DNA of 64,000 nucleotides from Rikenella microfusus. Lineage in GTDB: Bacteria > Bacteroidota > Bacteroidia > Bacteroidales > VadinHA17. Below the pieces are notes generated by a model, which was given only the letters and a program-made list of their open reading frames with translations, did not search any database and was not told the DNA's origin. This document shows, piece after piece, positions 38,123 to 47,257 of this stretch. The translations under genes and the position numbers were made by a program. The DNA is taken from NCBI GenBank assembly GCA_020722575.1, contig DYKN01000012.1, positions 1 to 64,000 of the forward strand, read 5' to 3'. The first letter of the stretch is position 1; each line of letters begins with the position of its first letter.

Positions 38123-38507
38123 TAGTTTTCTTCTCCATTTGAATATCTTCGATCTTTTCTGTCATTGCGTCGGCCCAGAGAGACTCGAGACTGTAAAAAC
38201 GGCGATACTCTTCCCTGAAAATATGAACAACAACATCTATATAATCAAGAAGAACCCAGAAGCAGTTTTCCAATCCTTCAACATGTGCAGGTTTTTCACC
38301 TGTTTCTTTTCTTACTGTCTCTTCAACCGATTCGGTAATAGCATCAACCTGCGTAACCGAATTCCCATGACAAATTATAAAATAATCTGTAATTCTGTTT
38401 TCAAAATTTCTTAAATCAATTTTTATAACATCTCTCCCCTGTTTCTCTAAAATTCCCTTTACAACACTTTTTAAAAGTAATTCTGATTCGTCGGGTTGTT
38501 TTTTCAT
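38100..38507 (-). CDS. rsfS: Ribosome silencing factor
   Basis: RsfS binds ribosomal protein L14 and blocks subunit joining when nutrients are low. The 135-residue protein has the family core with ITDYFIICHGNSVTQVDAI, GLENCFWVLLDYIDVVVHIF and FYSLESLWADA, followed by a basic tail. It is the first gene of the operon running to the flavodiiron gene, and it diverges from birA. Confidence 0.93.
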   Translation of the reverse strand: MKKQPDESELLLKSVVKGILEKQGRDVIKIDLRNFENRITDYFIICHGNSVTQVDAITESVEETVRKETGEKPAHVEGLENCFWVLLDYIDVVVHIFREEYRRFYSLESLWADAMTEKIEDIQMEKKTNGRRKKR

Positions 38508-38535
38508 TAATAATATTCAGTTAATTTTGCAGTTG

Positions 38536-38543
38536 CAAAAGTA
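38536..38543 (-). promoter_or_regulatory. Candidate -7 element for rsfS operon
   Basis: The minus strand reads TACTTTTG, 28 bases before the rsfS ATG, matching TAnnTTTG. No upstream TTG at standard spacing was seen. Confidence 0.35.
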
Positions 38544-38557
38544 CAAACAATTATCAG

Positions 38558-38565
38558 TATTTTTG
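38558..38565 (+). promoter_or_regulatory. Candidate -7 element for birA
   Basis: TATTTTTG matches TAnnTTTG; a TTG lies 22 bases upstream. The leader to the birA ATG would be about 80 bases. Confidence 0.3.
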
Positions 38566-38652
38566 TATAAAACATTTACTTTTTATAAACGCTTTTCATT
38601 ACTATTTGTTTAAAGGGATATTCATTAACAATTAGCATAAAAAACTGTCTTT

Positions 38653-39390
38653 ATGATAATAGGCTCAAGAAAAGTTTTTTTTGAGAGGCTTTCCTCAACC
38701 AATTCCCATGCTGCAGCAATGTTAAGAAAGAGCAGGGTTCCTGAAGGAACTGTAGTTTATACAGGCTATCAGACAGCGGGAAAGGGACAGGCCGGAAATA
38801 AATGGGAAAGTGAAGAGAATAAAAATCTTCTTCTCAGCGTTATCCTGTATCCTTCATTAATAAGAGCCGACCGTCAATTCCTGATCTCAAAGGTAATATC
38901 TCTTGGAGTGAGTGATTTTGTAAAGAGTCATGTCTCAGATGTTACCATAAAATGGCCAAATGATATTTACGCAGGAAACGAAAAAATTGCCGGCATTCTT
39001 ATCGAAAATTCAATTATCAGAAATGAGATAGACCATACAATTGCAGGTATTGGTATAAATATTAATCAGGAACATTTTCCAAGGCATCTGCCAAATCCCA
39101 CATCACTTAAACTTATCACCGGAGTCGAATATGACCTTGAGAAATGTTTAAACGAACTTATTGCAAAGCTGGATGCCAGGTATAAGCTACTGTTATACAG
39201 CCGTACTGCAAGAATTGATGAAGATTATAAATCCTCGCTCTACCGGTTCGGACAGTTCACAGAATTTAAAGACAACCGTGGTGTTTTTGAAGGGAAAATA
39301 CGTTCGGTTACCGATCTGGGCAGAATTCAGATAGAAGATCGCAGAGGACGTATATACGAGTATGGACTTAATGAAGTAGATTTTCTGTAA
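38653..39390 (+). CDS. birA: Biotin-protein ligase (monofunctional BirA)
   Basis: BirA attaches biotin to carboxylase carrier proteins through biotinyl-AMP. The 245-residue protein starts directly with the catalytic domain (SSTNSHA), with the adenylate loop GKGQAGNKW, and KWPNDIYAGNEKIAGILIE; the C-terminal SH3-like domain follows (about 200-245). The N-terminal DNA-binding domain of E. coli BirA is absent, so it is not a repressor. It stands opposite to rsfS and converges with the SRPBCC gene three bases away. Confidence 0.94.
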   Translation: MIIGSRKVFFERLSSTNSHAAAMLRKSRVPEGTVVYTGYQTAGKGQAGNKWESEENKNLLLSVILYPSLIRADRQFLISKVISLGVSDFVKSHVSDVTIKWPNDIYAGNEKIAGILIENSIIRNEIDHTIAGIGININQEHFPRHLPNPTSLKLITGVEYDLEKCLNELIAKLDARYKLLLYSRTARIDEDYKSSLYRFGQFTEFKDNRGVFEGKIRSVTDLGRIQIEDRRGRIYEYGLNEVDFL

Positions 39391-39393
39391 GAT

Positions 39394-39807
39394 TTATTCT
39401 TTCCAGCCTGTAAATTTTTCCATCTCATTCGCCAGTATATCGAGAAACTTTTCAATATTCGGTGCTGCAATGAGCATTGTCAGAGGATCCATTGTTGCCT
39501 CCAGACTGAGTTCAACCTCACAGAAATCAGCAACACTATTATAAATTGTCAGGACCAAACCAAAATCTATCCTCGATAGAGCATTACCTGAATATTTAAC
39601 AAGTGTAAAAGGCTCTTTCTTGCTTATGACAAGTTTTATTTCTCCGGTACCCGGAATGCTGAACCTGCAGGAATCATTTTCTGCCGTCCATCCATCCCTC
39701 ATGGAGTCTGGCACAAAGCGTCCAAAGTTTCTGATATCAGTAACATAATTGAAAAAATCCTTATCACTGCAGGAAATTTTAACTTTTCTTCTACTATTTA
39801 GTGCCAT
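39394..39807 (-). CDS. SRPBCC family protein
   Basis: The 137-residue protein resembles SRPBCC/START-fold ligand-binding proteins that follow pyrE in many Bacteroidota. It has SDKDFFNYVTDIRNFGRFVPD at the start and the long C-terminal helix typical of the fold (ending EKFTGWKE). No catalytic residues can be named. It begins three bases after pyrE, so the two are cotranscribed, but a role in pyrimidine synthesis is not shown. Confidence 0.75.
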   Translation of the reverse strand: MALNSRRKVKISCSDKDFFNYVTDIRNFGRFVPDSMRDGWTAENDSCRFSIPGTGEIKLVISKKEPFTLVKYSGNALSRIDFGLVLTIYNSVADFCEVELSLEATMDPLTMLIAAPNIEKFLDILANEMEKFTGWKE

Positions 39808-39810
39808 AGA

Positions 39811-40443
39811 TTAAACTCCCCATTTTGAAGGGTCTTTTCGCCATTCCTTCAGTGTTTCAGTATCATTTTCCCTGATATACCCGGTTTTAAGGGCAGTCTC
39901 TACCAAAATATTATAATTGCTCAGGGTATGAAGTTCACAATTTTCCTTAGCAAAGCCGTCAATTGCCTTCTGGAAACCATAGGTGAATATAGCCGCCATT
40001 CCCAGTACTACGCAGCCAGCATCACGCAGGGCCTTTACCGCTCCGAGACTTGTTCCCCCGGTTGAAATGAGATCTTCTATTACTACCACTTTTTGTCCTT
40101 TCTCAAAATATCCTTCGATCTGGTTTCCAAGCCCATGACTTTTGGCCTCTGACCTTACATAAATAAAAGGCAGACCCAATTCAGATGCCACAAGAACTCC
40201 GTGTGCTATGGCACCAGTTGCAACACCTGCAATAACCTCTGCATCAGGGTAAAGTTCCTTTACCAGTTCCACAAACGATTTGCAAATAAATGACCTCACA
40301 TGAGGGAAAGATAATGTCTTACGATTATCACAATAAATTGGTGACTTCCACCCCGAAGCCCATGTAAAAGGATTTGACGGTTGTAATTTAATTGCTTTAA
40401 TTTGCAGTAAATATTCTGCAATTTTTTTTGAAACATTTTCCAT
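39811..40443 (-). CDS. pyrE: Orotate phosphoribosyltransferase
   Basis: PyrE joins orotate and PRPP to OMP in pyrimidine synthesis. The 210-residue protein shows FTWASGWKSPIYCDNR, the loop VRSEAKSHGLG and the PRPP-binding motif VVVIEDLISTGGTS. The ATG at 40441-40443 starts the usual MENVSKKIAEYLL; the frame is open 23 codons further into the divergent NUDIX gene but that is less likely. Its start codon directly abuts the start codon of the NUDIX gene on the other strand (CATATG at 40441-40446). Confidence 0.95.
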   Translation of the reverse strand: MENVSKKIAEYLLQIKAIKLQPSNPFTWASGWKSPIYCDNRKTLSFPHVRSFICKSFVELVKELYPDAEVIAGVATGAIAHGVLVASELGLPFIYVRSEAKSHGLGNQIEGYFEKGQKVVVIEDLISTGGTSLGAVKALRDAGCVVLGMAAIFTYGFQKAIDGFAKENCELHTLSNYNILVETALKTGYIRENDTETLKEWRKDPSKWGV

Positions 40444-41061
40444 ATGATCACCTATAAAGTTCATTTCGAAAACAGATTCATTCTTCTGAGTCAAGAACCC
40501 GATCGGTTGCAAAAGTACGGCTTATTTCATAAATTTAACACAACCAGCGAACTTTATAAACTTATTTCAAAGTTTCAGTCTGATCTTTCCCTTCCCTCAA
40601 TAAACATTTATGATCCGAACATTAAATACCTCTGGAAACTTTTCAGGATATATTTTACTGAAGTACAGGCTGCGGGAGGACTTGTAAAGCATACTTCAGG
40701 CAGATATCTTTTTATCAGGAAACGCGATAAATGGGACCTGCCCAAAGGTCATGTCGACAGAAACGAGGAACCTGAAGAGTGTGCACTGAGAGAAGTAGAG
40801 GAAGAATGCGGCATTACAGGTCAAAAGATTGTAAAACCACTTGAACCAAGTTATCATACTTACACATTGCAGGGTATTTCTTATCTGAAAAAAACCAACT
40901 GGTTTCTTATGAGCTATGATGGCGAGATGATTAAAAAACCTGAAACCAGAGAACTTATTACCGAAGTTGAATGGCTTCTTCCCGAAGAGTTTGTAAAAAT
41001 CAGAAATGATGTTTGGCTTTCGCTCGTCGACCTTTTAAACAAATCTATATTAGCCGACTGA
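40444..41061 (+). CDS. NUDIX hydrolase
   Basis: The protein (205 residues) has a full Nudix box from G102 to I124 (GHVDRNEEPEECALREVEEE plus CGI), so it should cleave a nucleoside diphosphate linked compound. The first 75 residues form the extra N-terminal region (MITYKVHFENRFI) common in Bacteroidota members, which supports the ATG at 40444. No substrate can be named. It is divergent from pyrE with no bases between the two start codons, so its promoter must lie within pyrE coding sequence. Confidence 0.88.
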   Translation: MITYKVHFENRFILLSQEPDRLQKYGLFHKFNTTSELYKLISKFQSDLSLPSINIYDPNIKYLWKLFRIYFTEVQAAGGLVKHTSGRYLFIRKRDKWDLPKGHVDRNEEPEECALREVEEECGITGQKIVKPLEPSYHTYTLQGISYLKKTNWFLMSYDGEMIKKPETRELITEVEWLLPEEFVKIRNDVWLSLVDLLNKSILAD

Positions 41062-41066
41062 AATAT

Positions 41067-42458
41067 TTATTTTAGAAGCTTAGCAATCAGTCCTTCAAGG
41101 TTTTCCGATGGAGGCGGACAATATCTTATTGCAATCTTCCCTTCTGTATCAAGCAAGAAAAATGAAGGAAATATTTTTAAATCATAAATATCTGATATAA
41201 ATGGCGAATCCGACGCATTAAGAAATAACCAGCTGTTTGAAAACCTTTTAAATTGCGAACATATCTCATTGAAATTTCTGCCGGTTATCACAGCTACCAC
41301 ATTAAGCCTGCCTGAAAATCTGTTTGCCCACGAACTCAGAATTGACAGCTCTCCTGTCGTGTAAAAGTCGGCACTCTTTATAAAAATAATAAGTGTAAAT
41401 TTACCCTTTAATTCCATGATTGAAATAAGTTTACCTGTAGAGTCAGGCAAGGAGAAAGATGGTGGAAATGTCCCGGGTGTAAACTCTACAATTCTTTCTT
41501 TCAATACTGCAGCAAGATTCCTGATATACTCGCTTCTGCCTTCAGTTTGTAATAAGTCGAAAATTCCGGTGGCATTTTCCGTTTTGATATAACCTTCGTA
41601 ATAGCCATAAAAAGTATTCATCAATATTACATATTGCTGAAGAAGCGGGTTTGATATACCTGAATACTGTGAAAGTAATTCCATAATAAGGGAAGGTGAT
41701 GATTTTTCGATGGCCCGGGTAAGCTTTTCTCCAGCATTTCCTGATAAAAGTACTCTGAATGTTCTGCTGTAAAGCTGTTCTGCAAGGTCGGTATATGCAG
41801 GATTTAGCGGATTGAATTTACAGTTAATAATGACTGAATCCTGAACTTTACCGGTGTGCTCTCCGTAAGCCACAACATTCAACATAACAAGCCTGTATTT
41901 TACAAAATCTTTAAAAAAAGCATTCTCTGATAGTCCTGTAATCTTATTGATATACTCCAGCAATTGCGGAATTTTTTCTTTTCCTGCTCTCTTTTCAATT
42001 CTTTCAGCAACCTGATTGAACACCGGATTAAATTCAGCATCGAAAATTCTTATGAGATTATTAATATCCAGGCTGTCATTCAGAACCTCCGGTATCATGG
42101 AATTATTGTTGTCAAACCTCGAATTATCACAGTTACCCTCATTACATGCGTTCGACGGAATATTTACCACATAATTTTTTCCTTCCCTTACAATCAAGTC
42201 GAATCTGCAGCAGCCATATCTAAATGATATGAATGCGGTATCCTTTACAGGAATTTCGGCATAAAATTCATCATCACGGTTGCAGCTAACTGCCCTGAGA
42301 GGAATAAGTTTCCTGGAAACAGGGTCGGAGAGTGAGTAAAACAATATTTTAGAATTATTGCAGCCTTCGCACTTACCGCTTATTATTGCAGTTTGCCCGT
42401 ACAGATTCAGGAACTGAAACAATATTACAAGCAGGAAGGTTGAGCTTGTTTTAATCAT
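41067..42458 (-). CDS. TlpA-like thioredoxin-fold protein lacking CxxC
   Basis: The 463-residue exported protein has a signal peptide (about 1-22), a Cys-rich N-terminal part (C30, C33, C59, C83, C84, C105, C110), a helical middle, and a C-terminal thioredoxin-fold domain of the TlpA/AhpC type (about 325-463). Where TlpA proteins have WCxxC, this one has KSADFYTTGEL (361-371); the cis-proline region KIFPSFF (428-434) remains. It cannot be a normal thiol oxidoreductase. Similar proteins with DUF4369-like N-termini occur in Bacteroidota. It overlaps the end of coaD by 8 bases. Confidence 0.75.
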   Translation of the reverse strand: MIKTSSTFLLVILFQFLNLYGQTAIISGKCEGCNNSKILFYSLSDPVSRKLIPLRAVSCNRDDEFYAEIPVKDTAFISFRYGCCRFDLIVREGKNYVVNIPSNACNEGNCDNSRFDNNNSMIPEVLNDSLDINNLIRIFDAEFNPVFNQVAERIEKRAGKEKIPQLLEYINKITGLSENAFFKDFVKYRLVMLNVVAYGEHTGKVQDSVIINCKFNPLNPAYTDLAEQLYSRTFRVLLSGNAGEKLTRAIEKSSPSLIMELLSQYSGISNPLLQQYVILMNTFYGYYEGYIKTENATGIFDLLQTEGRSEYIRNLAAVLKERIVEFTPGTFPPSFSLPDSTGKLISIMELKGKFTLIIFIKSADFYTTGELSILSSWANRFSGRLNVVAVITGRNFNEICSQFKRFSNSWLFLNASDSPFISDIYDLKIFPSFFLLDTEGKIAIRYCPPPSENLEGLIAKLLK

Positions 42459-42930
42459 CAGTTTTGTAGTCAGAAAGTTTTATTGAAGCAGGGACAAACA
42501 TTGAAGCATCGCCTCCGCTGCGGATAATATCTCTGATTATTGTTGAGTTAACCGATGTATGTTCAGGTACAGTAAGAATGAATACTGATTCAATCTCGGG
42601 GGCCAGTGTTCGGTTCATCTGGGCAATAGCACGTTCAAATTCAAAGTCGGCTGATGTCCGCAGTCCTCTCAGAATAAATTTGATGTTGTGCTTTCTGCAA
42701 TATTCCACGGTTAGCCCCTCATAATGGTCAACTTTAATTCTGGGATCATTATTAAAGACAGCAGAGATCATCTTTTTGCGTGTATCAACGGAATAAAGGC
42801 TTTTTTTGAGAGGGTTAGCACCAACTGCAATGATAATTTCATCAAAAAGTTCAAGTGCTCGTTTTACAACGCCTTCATGCCCGATGGTAAAAGGGTCGAA
42901 TGAGCCCGGGAAAACAGCTGTTTTTTTCAT
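42451..42930 (-). CDS. coaD: Phosphopantetheine adenylyltransferase
   Basis: CoaD converts 4'-phosphopantetheine and ATP to dephospho-CoA. The 159-residue protein has the GSFDPFTIGHEG nucleotidyl motif (with the TxGH signature), RGLRTSADFEFE and a C-terminal VNSTIIRDI segment. It starts six bases after the end of lon on the same strand and overlaps the next gene. Confidence 0.95.
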   Translation of the reverse strand: MKKTAVFPGSFDPFTIGHEGVVKRALELFDEIIIAVGANPLKKSLYSVDTRKKMISAVFNNDPRIKVDHYEGLTVEYCRKHNIKFILRGLRTSADFEFERAIAQMNRTLAPEIESVFILTVPEHTSVNSTIIRDIIRSGGDASMFVPASIKLSDYKTDD

Positions 42931-42936
42931 TGTTGG

Positions 42937-45402
42937 TTAATCAAATGTTATTTTTCTGGGATTTTTAACCTTCTGTTTCAGGAGGGAAATATTCAGAGCT
43001 TCCATGATAGTATCCACATAGTGGAATTTAAGACCCCTGAGGTAAATCTCATCAATAGCTTCGATGTCTTTACGGTTTTCGGATGAGAGTATTATTTCGC
43101 GGATGGATGCACGTTTTGCAGCAAGTATTTTTTCTTTTATACCTCCAACAGGAAGTATTTTTCCCCGCAAAGTAATTTCGCCGGTCATAGCGGTATATTT
43201 TTTAACTTTTCTCTGGGTGAATGCTGAAGCTATTGATGTGGCCATTGTTATTCCGGCCGATGGGCCATCTTTAGGTATTGCACCTTCGGGCACATGAATA
43301 TGGATATTCCATTTATCTGCGAAATTATCGGGAAGTCCAAGTATCTCAGCATTGGCTTTGAGATACTCAAGAGCCAGGATAGCTGATTCTTTCATCACTT
43401 CACCAAGGTTTCCGGTGAGAGTAAGTTTACCATTTCCGCGACTCAGACTTGTTTCTATGAATAGTATTTCGCCACCCACAGCGGTCCATGCAAGCCCGAC
43501 AACAACACCTGCCTGATCGTTTCCTGTATAGATGTCACGGCTATATTTTGGAGGCCCCAGTATAGCAGTAGCTTCTTCTTCGGTAAGCTCTGGCTTGATT
43601 TTTTTACCCGATGCAATATCTTTAGCCCTTACCCTGACTATTTTTGCCAGCCGTTTATCGAGTTCCCTCACTCCTGATTCTCTGGTGTATCTTTCGATAA
43701 TAAGTTCCATAAGTTTCTTGTCGATAATAAGCTCCCCGGGCTTTAACCCATGATTTTCAAGCTGTTTCGGCAGAAGATGACGCAATGCAATTTCAGTTTT
43801 TTCCTCCACCAGATAACCGGTTAATTCGATAAGTTCCATTCTGTCGCGCAATGCCGGACTTACAGTTGTTACAGTATTGGCGGTAGCTATAAACATAACC
43901 CTTGAGAGGTCATATTCCATTTCGAGGAAATTATCGTAAAAAGTACTATTCTGTTCAGGGTCGAGTACTTCAAGGAGTGCTGAGGAAGGGTCTCCCCTGA
44001 AGTCCTGCCCTACTTTATCAACCTCATCGAGAATGAAGACCGGGTTTGAAGAACCGGCTCTTTTAATATTCTGGATGATGCGTCCGGGCATTGCACCTAT
44101 ATATGTTTTCCGGTGGCCTCTTATTTCGGCCTCGTCGTGCAGCCCTCCCAGCGACATTCTAACATACTTTCTTCCGAGGGCACGCGCAATAGATTTACCA
44201 AGAGATGTTTTCCCGACTCCCGGCGGTCCGTACAGACAGAGTATTGGAGATTTCATATCGCCTTTAAGCTTCAAAACAGCAAGGTGTTCAAGGATTCTTT
44301 CCTTAACCTCCTCAAGACCAAAATGATCCTCATCGAGAACCCTACGGGCATTCGACAGGTCGAGGTTATCAATAGTATATTCACCCCAGGGAAGATCGAG
44401 CAAAGTCAGTATATAATTTACCTGTACTGAGTATTCAGCAGCAGCAGGATTAAGACGGTACAGCTTATTGAGTTCCTTCTCGAAAGCCTTGCCAACTTCT
44501 TCACTCCATTTTTTTTGTTCTGCTTTTTTCCTGAACTCTTCAATTTCCTTTTCTAACGGATTACCTCCCAGTTCATCCTGAATCTTTTTCATCTGCTGTT
44601 GAAGCAGGAATTCCCTCTGTTGCTGATCAAGCTCACTCTTTACCTTCATCTGCAGTTCTGACTTTAGTTCCAGCATTTGTATCTCCTGCACAAGAAACTC
44701 GAGAAGCATAAAACCCCTGTCGCGCATATTACTGACTTCAAGTAGTTTCTGCTTATCCTGCAGTTTGATGTCAGTGTTGGAGCAGATGAAATTTATCAGG
44801 TAATAACTATTTTCGATATTTTTTATTGCAAATGTTGCTTCGGGTGAGATGTTGGAATTAAGTTTGATGATTCTGAATGAAAGGTCTCTCAATGAGCTTA
44901 CTATGGTCTCAAATTCCTTATTTTCGGGATCGGGTTTCGTTTCAGGGGCAGGCGTAACACTAGCAATGAAGTAAGGGTCAGACGAAATAAGCTTGCCAAG
45001 GGTGATTCTTTTTCTGCCCTGGATGATCGCTGTTTGTGAACCATCAGGCATCTCAAGCAGTTTAATTATTTGCCCTATGGTTCCGGTTGTATGAAGGTCT
45101 TCAAATGCAGGATTTTCAATTGCAGGATCTTTCTGTGCAACTGTAGCAACTATCTTATCTGACCGGTAAACATCTCGTACAAGCTGTACCGACCTGGGCC
45201 TTGCTATTGAAATAGGGAGAACCACGCCGGGGAACAGAACCGTATTGCGTAATGAAAGAACAGGAACAGCCTCAGGTATATCAATCTCTTCAAGCTCCCT
45301 GTCATCACCATCGGCAATAATTGGAATTATTTCACCTTCACCATTGATCATCTCCTGAAAAATTATTCCGTGTATAATGGGTTTCCTTTCTTTTTCATTC
45401 AT
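42937..45402 (-). CDS. lon: ATP-dependent Lon protease
   Basis: Lon degrades misfolded and regulatory proteins in the cytoplasm. The 821-residue chain has the N-terminal LAN domain (about 45-245), a coiled linker, the AAA+ module with Walker A GPPGVGKT (392-399) and Walker B FILDEVDK, and the serine-lysine protease domain with S716 (PKDGPSAG) and K758 (GGIKEK). It has the extended N-terminal 40 residues seen in Bacteroidota. GAGG lies just upstream of the ATG. Confidence 0.97.
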   Translation of the reverse strand: MNEKERKPIIHGIIFQEMINGEGEIIPIIADGDDRELEEIDIPEAVPVLSLRNTVLFPGVVLPISIARPRSVQLVRDVYRSDKIVATVAQKDPAIENPAFEDLHTTGTIGQIIKLLEMPDGSQTAIIQGRKRITLGKLISSDPYFIASVTPAPETKPDPENKEFETIVSSLRDLSFRIIKLNSNISPEATFAIKNIENSYYLINFICSNTDIKLQDKQKLLEVSNMRDRGFMLLEFLVQEIQMLELKSELQMKVKSELDQQQREFLLQQQMKKIQDELGGNPLEKEIEEFRKKAEQKKWSEEVGKAFEKELNKLYRLNPAAAEYSVQVNYILTLLDLPWGEYTIDNLDLSNARRVLDEDHFGLEEVKERILEHLAVLKLKGDMKSPILCLYGPPGVGKTSLGKSIARALGRKYVRMSLGGLHDEAEIRGHRKTYIGAMPGRIIQNIKRAGSSNPVFILDEVDKVGQDFRGDPSSALLEVLDPEQNSTFYDNFLEMEYDLSRVMFIATANTVTTVSPALRDRMELIELTGYLVEEKTEIALRHLLPKQLENHGLKPGELIIDKKLMELIIERYTRESGVRELDKRLAKIVRVRAKDIASGKKIKPELTEEEATAILGPPKYSRDIYTGNDQAGVVVGLAWTAVGGEILFIETSLSRGNGKLTLTGNLGEVMKESAILALEYLKANAEILGLPDNFADKWNIHIHVPEGAIPKDGPSAGITMATSIASAFTQRKVKKYTAMTGEITLRGKILPVGGIKEKILAAKRASIREIILSSENRKDIEAIDEIYLRGLKFHYVDTIMEALNISLLKQKVKNPRKITFD

Positions 45403-45510
45403 ATCGCCTCAAAAAATTCCTTTAAAATTAAATATTATTTTTATGGTAAACGGATAATCACTGGATATGTTTACCAGTGATTTTGATTCTTTTTATGCCT
45501 GTTCAGTCAG

Positions 45511-45541
45511 AAAAAAGGGGGCCAACCATTTAAGCCCCCTT
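45511..45541 (-). terminator. Terminator after rpmE2
   Basis: On the minus strand an 8-bp GC-rich stem (45534-45541 with 45515-45522; AAGGGGGC/GCCCCCTT) is followed by TTTT. It lies 22 bases after the rpmE2 stop and separates it from lon. Confidence 0.88.
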
Positions 45542-45563
45542 CACATCACCCGGTATCAATTTC

Positions 45564-45827
45564 TTATTTCTTTTTGTTGAAGTGATCTTTATATCTGTTC
45601 ATGAATTTATCAACACGACCGGCTGAGTCAACCAGCTTCATTTTACCTGTGTAAAAAGGATGTGAAGCATTTGATATCTCAAGTTTAATCAGCGGATACT
45701 CATTCCCGTCTTCCCATTTTATGGTCTCTTTTGAGGGGGCTGTTGTTTTACCGAGAAAAGTATATCCGTTCGACATATCCTGAAATACAACCAGCCTGTA
45801 ATTATTCGGATGTATACCTTTTTTCAT
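45564..45827 (-). CDS. rpmE2: Ribosomal protein L31, type B
   Basis: The 87-residue protein is L31 of the form without zinc-binding cysteines: [20 protein letters not shown], then [20 protein letters not shown] and SHPFYTGK. Type B L31 usually replaces the zinc form when zinc is scarce, but in Bacteroidota it is often the standard copy. It has its own promoter-like pair and terminator. Confidence 0.95.
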   Translation of the reverse strand: MKKGIHPNNYRLVVFQDMSNGYTFLGKTTAPSKETIKWEDGNEYPLIKLEISNASHPFYTGKMKLVDSAGRVDKFMNRYKDHFNKKK

Positions 45828-45857
45828 CGCTTTAAAATATTTGTTTTAACAGGGTTG

Positions 45858-45886
45858 CAAATTTAGTTATTTTTTTTAAAATTCAA
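45858..45886 (-). promoter_or_regulatory. Promoter of rpmE2
   Basis: On the minus strand TTG (45884-45886), 18 bases, then TAAATTTG (45858-45865) gives a good Bacteroidota promoter, about 30 bases before the rpmE2 ATG. Confidence 0.6.
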
Positions 45887-45900
45887 TCAAGTATAATAAA

Positions 45901-47127
45901 TTAATTTTCCTGTTTTTCTTTTTTCTTCCGGAGTAGCTCTGCGATTTCTTCCTTATATCTCACAAAGGGTCTCTCTTTATTGATCATATATCTGTAAGTA
46001 TAATGGGTTTTTGCTTTTCTGGCGCCCAGAGCTTCATAAATGGCAATCATTTTTGGATTAAAATCGCCTACCCATGAAAGTTCAAGTTCCTTATACCATT
46101 TTTTCCGTTTAAAAACATTATACAGATTAAGAAAAATAGCCGATTCAATACCGCTGTTCTGATGCGATGGATTTACTCCTCCCACTATTGCCCTCATTCT
46201 GGTCATCTTATGTGTAGCCTTATAAAAGACGAAGCGTAATTTGTTCCACAGGTGCAATCTCCCGTTAAAATGTTTAATAATCTGGTTAAGGTCGGGATAA
46301 AGGATAAAGAAAGCAACGGGTTTATCCTTATAATAGGCAAACCAGATTAGTTCCTCATCCATAAAAGCCTTCGTTTTCTTAAGGGTTTCTCTTAAAAATT
46401 CGGGTTCAAGCGGTGTGAAATCTTCCTTAAAGACTGACCATGTTGAGTTATAGACTTCTATCATATCGTTAATAAATCGTTCCCGGTTTTTATATTCAAA
46501 ATGTCTGAATGAGTAGCCGGGTCTTTTGGAAATCCATTCCGCAATTTTAACCAGCCGCTCAGGGAACATGACTATTTTATTATCGGGGCCTCTTACCTCA
46601 CGATGATATGAATATTGTTCAAAATATTTCTGAAATCCATATTCCTCAAAAAATTGTCTGTAATATTCCTTATTATATGGTAATCCGAATCCCTGCTGCA
46701 TGAAACCTTCAACCAGCAGTCCCCAGTAAGCATCATTTTCGCCAAAATTAATGGGGCCATCCATTGCTTCCATTCCTCTTTTTGCCAGCCAGTCGCGGGC
46801 TGTATCGAAAAGTATGAAAGCAGCTTCTCTGTTATTTATAACTTCAAAGTAACCCATTCCTCCTGTTGGTTGTGCATTTGCATTTGACCTTATGTAATCA
46901 ATGAAAGCTGCTACTCTTCCAGCTACCTTCCCTTTATCATCAACAAGAATCCACCTTGCAGCTTCTCCATGCCTGAAAGCAGGATTTCTTGAAGGATCAA
47001 AAATTGACTCAACCTCACTATCGAGAGGGCAAACCCAGTTAGGGTCACCTCTGTAAAGATCCTTCGGGAACCGTAAAAAGGCTTTAACATCAGCCTTGCT
47101 CTTAACTTCAACAACTTTATATGACAT
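45901..47127 (-). CDS. Unknown protein with GNAT-like fold
   Basis: I recognise this 408-residue protein only as a type widespread in Bacteroidota and annotated as hypothetical or N-acetyltransferase-like. It has two halves: the N-terminal half (PKDLYRGDPNWVCP, GRVAAFIDY, GPINFGENDAYWG) and a C-terminal half (about 250-400) with ELSWVGDFNPKMIAIYEALGARKAKTHYTYR, like the end of a GNAT domain. No signal peptide or membrane helix. It stands 130 bases before the flippase gene and shares its strand. Substrate unknown. Confidence 0.6.
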   Translation of the reverse strand: MSYKVVEVKSKADVKAFLRFPKDLYRGDPNWVCPLDSEVESIFDPSRNPAFRHGEAARWILVDDKGKVAGRVAAFIDYIRSNANAQPTGGMGYFEVINNREAAFILFDTARDWLAKRGMEAMDGPINFGENDAYWGLLVEGFMQQGFGLPYNKEYYRQFFEEYGFQKYFEQYSYHREVRGPDNKIVMFPERLVKIAEWISKRPGYSFRHFEYKNRERFINDMIEVYNSTWSVFKEDFTPLEPEFLRETLKKTKAFMDEELIWFAYYKDKPVAFFILYPDLNQIIKHFNGRLHLWNKLRFVFYKATHKMTRMRAIVGGVNPSHQNSGIESAIFLNLYNVFKRKKWYKELELSWVGDFNPKMIAIYEALGARKAKTHYTYRYMINKERPFVRYKEEIAELLRKKKEKQEN

Positions 47128-47257
47128 TCTTTCAAGAATTTTTTAGATAATTAAAATTTAATTATTTATCATCCGTTGCCTGTTTTCAAGAAAACCTTAC
47201 AAATATATGCAATAAATATATTCCAATACTTCCTTCCACCTGATTTAATAATGTATC

